Source: JAAYWY01 sp050945275 (GTDB taxonomy: Bacteria; Bacillota; DTU030; DUMP01). From it: a stretch of 8,830 nucleotides of DNA. Position numbers and translations under genes: made by a program. Shown here in pieces: positions 5,253 to 8,830 of the stretch; within the stretch, counting starts at the first letter, position 1; every line of letters begins with the position of its first letter. The stretch covers positions 1-8,830 of the forward strand of contig JBMNSQ010000074.1 in NCBI GenBank assembly GCA_050945275.1, read 5' to 3'. The notes beneath the pieces were generated by a model. The model saw only the letters and a list, made by a program, of their open reading frames with translations, ran no database searches and was not told the origin of the DNA.

Positions 5253-5540
5253 GTGCAAAAGGAACATCCCGTGGCCGCTGCCTTGTCTTATGACCCACAC
5301 AAAGATAACGCGCCTCGGGTGGTAGCCACCGGCAAAGGCTCTATTGCCAACCAGATCTTGAAACGGGCTGAGGAAGCTGGCGTACCCATTTACAAAAATG
5401 CCTCCCTGGCCTTGACGCTGACCGGGCTGGGGCTGGAAGAAGAAATACCATCGGAACTATACCAAATAGTAGCCGAAGTTATCGCTTGGGTATATGAATT
5501 GCAAACCCAAAGAGGCAGAGAGACAGACTCCAAGGGGTGA
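5253..5540 (+). CDS. Stand-alone FlhB C-terminal-domain-like protein (YlqH/FlhX type)
   Basis: The protein has 95 residues from GTG 5253, seven bases after GGAGG (5241-5245); the TTG at 5250 is in frame but only four bases from that site. It matches the cytoplasmic domain of the export-gate protein FlhB after its self-cleavage point: HPVAAALSYDP corresponds to the PTHYAVALKYDP region, and APRVVATGKG, AEEAGVPIYKN, SLALTL, IPSELYQIVAEVIAWVYEL follow in order. The membrane part and the NPTH cleavage motif are absent, so it cannot self-cleave. Relatives are B. subtilis YlqH and the H. pylori FlhX protein, which can replace the cleaved FlhB fragment. It should be cytoplasmic and may bind the export gate. 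It follows the FliK-like gene by 58 bases and precedes glycerate kinase by 5. Confidence 0.88.
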   Translation: MQKEHPVAAALSYDPHKDNAPRVVATGKGSIANQILKRAEEAGVPIYKNASLALTLTGLGLEEEIPSELYQIVAEVIAWVYELQTQRGRETDSKG

Positions 5541-5545
5541 ACAAC

Positions 5546-6682
5546 ATGAAAAACTTTATTGTAGCCCCAGATTCATTTAAGGGAACCATGACCGCTAGCG
5601 AAGTATGTTCTGTTATTGAAACTTCCATCTTAAAATACATTCCCGATGCACTAGTTAGGAAAATACCCATGGCCGATGGCGGCGAAGGCATGGTTGACGC
5701 TTATCTTAATATCTGTGGCGGAAAGCGAGTTAGAGCTACAGTTAGCGGCCCTTTTGGCTCCCCCATGGAGGTTTATTACGGCCTGTTGCCTAACAATACA
5801 GCGGTAATTGAAATGGCATCCTGTGCCGGCTTGCCACTGGTGGAAGAAAACAAGAATCCCATGTTAACTACCACCTATGGTGTCGGTGAGCTTATCCTTC
5901 ACGCAGCAAACATGGGTGTGAAGAATATCATCCTGGGACTAGGCGGCAGTGCCACCAATGATTGTGGTCTTGGCATGGCGGCCGCACTGGGCTACCGCTT
6001 CTTGAACCAAGATAAGATGCCCGTCAAGCATATTGGCGGCAGCATGCTAGATGTGAGGTACATTGAACAGCCTAGCCACCTTCCGGCCGTTACCATTACA
6101 GCGGCCTGCGATGTGGATAACCCCCTATACGGGCCTACCGGCGCTGCCTATGTCTTTGGTAAACAAAAAGGAGCCAACGCAACAATGCTGGCTTCCTTGG
6201 ATGAAGGCCTGAAAAACATGGCCAATATTATAGAACGAGATCTTGGTGTGACGATAAGAGACATGCCTGGTGCAGGGGCTGCTGGCGGCCTAGGTGCAGG
6301 CGTGGTGGTTTTTTCCGGCGGTTCGCTTAGCCCCGGCATTGAGCTGCTCCTTGACGCGGCAGATTTTGACGCCATGCTTAAAGACGCTGATCTAGTATTT
6401 ACTGGTGAAGGCCGGATCGATGGGCAGAGCGCACACGGTAAGGTACCAGTAGGTGTCTCCCGCCGGGCTAAAAAGCATCATGTTCCTTGCATAGCATTGT
6501 GTGGATCTATTGGTGAAGGTACCGATGTGTTATATGATTACGGTATCAACGCCTTATTCTCGGCCGTTCGCGGGGTAACAGATTTGGAGGAAATTAAGAA
6601 AACCTGCCATGAAGACATGCGCCTGCTGGCTGAAAATGTAATAAGGACACTGCTTATAACTCCACAGTGTATTTTATCTTAA
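5546..6682 (+). CDS. Glycerate kinase, class II (GlxK/GarK family)
   Basis: The enzyme phosphorylates D-glycerate with ATP, giving 2-phosphoglycerate in most characterised members of this family, and feeds glyoxylate, serine or sugar-acid breakdown into glycolysis. From ATG 5546 it has 378 residues, the usual length. Landmarks are the N-terminal APDSFKGTMTA, PMADGGEGMVDA (about 41-52), GLGGSATNDCGLGMAAALG (about 131-149), ACDVDNPLYGPTGAA, GAGAAGGLGAG (about 243-252), and VFTGEGRIDGQSAHGK (about 284-299). The start chosen has AAGGGG eight bases upstream; an in-frame GTG at 5537 overlaps that site. The gene begins five bases after the FlhB-like stop, so the two are probably co-transcribed, an odd pairing of metabolism with an export-related protein. 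No other glycerate-pathway gene is in the window. Confidence 0.94.
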   Translation: MKNFIVAPDSFKGTMTASEVCSVIETSILKYIPDALVRKIPMADGGEGMVDAYLNICGGKRVRATVSGPFGSPMEVYYGLLPNNTAVIEMASCAGLPLVEENKNPMLTTTYGVGELILHAANMGVKNIILGLGGSATNDCGLGMAAALGYRFLNQDKMPVKHIGGSMLDVRYIEQPSHLPAVTITAACDVDNPLYGPTGAAYVFGKQKGANATMLASLDEGLKNMANIIERDLGVTIRDMPGAGAAGGLGAGVVVFSGGSLSPGIELLLDAADFDAMLKDADLVFTGEGRIDGQSAHGKVPVGVSRRAKKHHVPCIALCGSIGEGTDVLYDYGINALFSAVRGVTDLEEIKKTCHEDMRLLAENVIRTLLITPQCILS

Positions 6683-6718
6683 TAAGGCAATAAAAAGGTC
6701 AAATAATAAAATAAAGAA

Positions 6719-6786
6719 GAGGGATCTCACATAACACCAGTGTCCATTGCGGAAACTTAAGCCCTACAAGGAGTGTGAGATCCCTC
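6719..6786. repeat. 13-bp perfect inverted repeat with 42-base interior (terminator for the minus-strand gene, or mini-element remnant)
   Basis: GAGGGATCTCACA (6719-6731) and TGTGAGATCCCTC (6774-6786) are perfect inverted copies. Seen from the minus strand, the stem lies after the surface-protein stop codon (6868) and is followed by a T-rich stretch (TTCTTTATTTTATTATTT, 6718-6701), so it could serve as a long-loop terminator. The 42-base interior is far longer than usual. A second reading is a deleted insertion-sequence remnant with terminal repeats; I see no target-site duplication. The gap 6683-6867 holds no convincing gene. Confidence 0.6.
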
Positions 6787-6867
6787 ATGCTACTATTCGT
6801 CAAAGGTATATTCAACAGTCTGGTAGTGCTACAATCAGGCCAATTTCATGAAGTTGTAACTGAAACT

Positions 6868-8830
6868 CTAATAGTATCGTTCTTGACTTAGAAATAGCAC
6901 CATGCCCTGTGCTGCCTGGGCTCTAGTAAGCGAGGCTGCTGGCCTAAAACTTTCCTGGCGATCCGGGTCCAGATTTTGCCCTAGATACAAGGCTACATAA
7001 CCGGGATGCTTGATACTGCCCGCGTCTTTGGCTGGTACGTTCCAAATTCCTTCCAGAGAAGCAATGCGGTCTTGTTCCAACGCCCGTACCGTCCACACAG
7101 CTGCCTGCTCGCGGGTGATGGCAGCTACAGGATCGATTTTGTCTTCGTCTTTTAGAATCCTACGGCGGCGAGCCTGGTCTTCGTACTGCTTGTACCACGG
7201 GCCGCCTTCAACTTCGCCCCGCGGCTGATAACCGGTAGTGCGAAGGAGCATCACTAAATAAGCTGGCTGGGTAATGGTATCATCAGGATAAAACAAACCA
7301 TCGGGGCTTCCTTGTACAATGTTCTTTGCCGTAAGTAGCGCCACCGCTTCGGCCGCAGGATGGCCTTCCAGGTCCACAAAGACTGCCTTCTCCCGGTCTG
7401 GCATCGGATTCCCTTGACTATCTAGAAAGGCTCCTGTTTTAGCGTCCACCATACGGCCGGACAAATCCCGTGACCGGACGTGGTAGAATAAGCCCACCTC
7501 AATCTCTTGTTCATCGGAAGAATACGGCTTAGCCTGAGGCACAGGCAAATACTCCAGCACCAACGGACTCTTACTAAATACCTTATCGTTAACCTCTTCC
7601 TGATTCATAATTCCCTCAGGAGTCGGGAAATCGTGGTCTGCCCACATCATATTGTAAGAGGTTATTTCCCCTGTTTCGGCACTGACTTCTAACCGAAAAC
7701 CTTGCTGCGGGAATGGAATTTCGTTCGCGTACCGCACCCAATTAAACGAATAAGAACGCGGCTGTTCTTCTTCGCGTAGGGGAATGGCTTCCTCCCGCTC
7801 TATTTCCTCCAACTTACAATCTGCAAAGCGTTCCGGCTGATATTTAGCGATGAAGTCAGCTGCTATCTTTTGGGCCTGATCTTTTTTATATTTGATAGCT
7901 GGCTTCTTATCGCCATCGGCTGACCAACGATAGTGGTAATACTGGAGCAAATCGCCGGTACGAGCATCCACACTGGCACTTATGCTCTCGCCGCCTTTGT
8001 CCTTCTCCGTTAGATCCCAAGAAAAGTTCCATTGGCGCTGCTGTGTATATTCCCAGCTTTTACTTAAGTGAGCCCGCTCTAGCTTCATCTTGCTGGGAAT
8101 CTTAAATACATCCTTGACTTTAGCAATGGCTTGATCTTGCGTCAGCAAGCTGGCCAATTCCGTTACTTCTGCTTGTTCGGCTGGAGACAGCTCGGGCGCT
8201 GCTGCATCGCGTGTAGCTTCTTTGGCCATACCACCCATGCCTGCCGGTCCGTACCAATAGTCACCGCCGGGTTTGACTTCGCCGGTCTTGGCGTCCACCA
8301 TATAACTGGTAGTCCGGCTAAGATCATATACTAGTTTTAACGGTCGATCTTTGTTATTCTCAGGATTAGGACGAAAATATATAAGGCGCGGCGCTCCTTT
8401 GGTTAGGAACGCTTGTTCTGCCTCGTCGGAACCAATTATCTTGCCTGGCTGCGGAAAGTCAATATCCCTATCCCAATTGAAACGGTATGATGTTACTTTT
8501 AATGTATTAGCGTCTACTTCCACGCTAATGCTATTATTAGGGTAAGGATAACCATTTACCACTCGTTCAAACTGAAAGGTATAGCCAGTTATGGGACCGC
8601 CCCAAAACCGCTCCTCCTTTGGGAATTCGACTAATCGTGTCTGGGCAAAAAGAGGCTGAACTTTGGCTGCCACTTCCCGCGCTACTTTCTCCGCCTCAGC
8701 ACGGCTGTATTTAGGTAAAGCCGCTTTAGGTGTCTGCTCATCCTCCCAACTGTACATGCTCAGTATATCGCCACTTTTCGCATCTACCGCTACATTGAGG
8801 TTGCCACGAACAGCACTATCAGAAGGGGGC
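6868..8830 (-). CDS. YcdB/YcdC-repeat surface protein with C-terminal SLH domains (5' end outside the window)
   Basis: The frame stays open to the right edge: the 24 codons before the first in-window ATG (8757) read NVAVDAKSGDIL, a copy of a motif used elsewhere in the protein, so the start and any signal peptide lie outside. Counting from that Met, YcdB/YcdC-type modules (PepSY-like, with Y-F-W strands and a VDAKTG motif) lie at about 17-130, 211-280 and 290-405. The last two full ones share Y(T/S)F, NG/NE(Y/I)P(Y/F)P and DFP(Q/T)P. Three SLH-like segments lie at about 457-510, 520-563 and 577-629, with typical GLFYPDDTITQ, ITREQAAVW and SLTRAQAAQGMVLFL motifs. SLH domains bind pyruvylated cell-wall polymers, so the protein should sit outside the cell on the wall. 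The role of the repeats is unknown; PepSY-like modules are sometimes linked to protease inhibition. It ends at TAG 6870-6868. Confidence 0.9.
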   Translation of the reverse strand, partial: PPSDSAVRGNLNVAVDAKSGDILSMYSWEDEQTPKAALPKYSRAEAEKVAREVAAKVQPLFAQTRLVEFPKEERFWGGPITGYTFQFERVVNGYPYPNNSISVEVDANTLKVTSYRFNWDRDIDFPQPGKIIGSDEAEQAFLTKGAPRLIYFRPNPENNKDRPLKLVYDLSRTTSYMVDAKTGEVKPGGDYWYGPAGMGGMAKEATRDAAAPELSPAEQAEVTELASLLTQDQAIAKVKDVFKIPSKMKLERAHLSKSWEYTQQRQWNFSWDLTEKDKGGESISASVDARTGDLLQYYHYRWSADGDKKPAIKYKKDQAQKIAADFIAKYQPERFADCKLEEIEREEAIPLREEEQPRSYSFNWVRYANEIPFPQQGFRLEVSAETGEITSYNMMWADHDFPTPEGIMNQEEVNDKVFSKSPLVLEYLPVPQAKPYSSDEQEIEVGLFYHVRSRDLSGRMVDAKTGAFLDSQGNPMPDREKAVFVDLEGHPAAEAVALLTAKNIVQGSPDGLFYPDDTITQPAYLVMLLRTTGYQPRGEVEGGPWYKQYEDQARRRRILKDEDKIDPVAAITREQAAVWTVRALEQDRIASLEGIWNVPAKDAGSIKHPGYVALYLGQNLDPDRQESFRPAASLTRAQAAQGMVLFLSQERYY

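Noticed and set aside
6787..6891. 34-residue frame starting right after the 6719-6786 inverted repeat (MLLFVKGIF...)
   Set aside because: AAGGAG is 13 bases upstream, too far, the right half of the repeat would lie between, and the frame overlaps the end of the surface-protein gene. It could be an insertion-sequence remnant, but nothing supports translation.

Overview
The window looks like a chromosomal stretch from a Gram-positive member of the Bacillota, most likely a class Clostridia / Peptococcaceae-type bacterium. The reasons are strong AGGAGG-type ribosome sites with many GTG and TTG starts, a clostridial-style short PurC, a surface protein with S-layer homology domains and YcdB/YcdC repeats, a YlqH-type free-standing FlhB tail, and sigma-A promoters with TATAAT boxes at 17-bp spacing. 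No species can be named from the sequence alone. No phage, CRISPR array, plasmid or antibiotic-resistance gene is visible.

Layout. Bases 1-1012 (+) hold the 3' part of a GGDEF plus HD-GYP cyclic-di-GMP enzyme that enters from the left edge. Bases 1018-1746 (+) hold a purC-type gene with its own promoter; its start is better placed at 1078 than at 1027. From 1843 to 4046 everything reads on the minus strand. In transcription order these are azlC and azlD (branched-chain amino acid export, coupled TTG starts), a palindromic intergenic element, a tRNA-Thr(CGT) unit with a clear promoter and terminator, a small cupin with its own terminator, and a DUF503/YlxP-like gene. From about 4163 to 6682 (+) there is a three-gene run: a FliK-like protein, a stand-alone FlhB C-terminal-like protein and a class II glycerate kinase. 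It is preceded by what looks like a sigma-28 (flagellar) promoter. The gap at 6683-6867 carries a 13-bp perfect inverted repeat. From 6868 to the right edge (-) lies the 3' part of a large surface protein with YcdB/YcdC repeats and C-terminal S-layer homology domains.

How the parts may connect. The genes are mostly independent housekeeping units. The common thread is motility and the cell surface. The c-di-GMP enzyme has motifs for both making and degrading the messenger. The FliK/FlhB-like pair resembles the substrate-specificity switch of the flagellar export machine but sits apart from any other flagellar gene. The SLH protein is predicted to be anchored in the cell wall. No wholly new system could be demonstrated. 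The best leads are the sigma-28-like promoter in front of the FliK/FlhB-like pair, the divergent PurC, and the unexplained inverted repeats at 2898-2956, 4077-4092 and 6719-6786.
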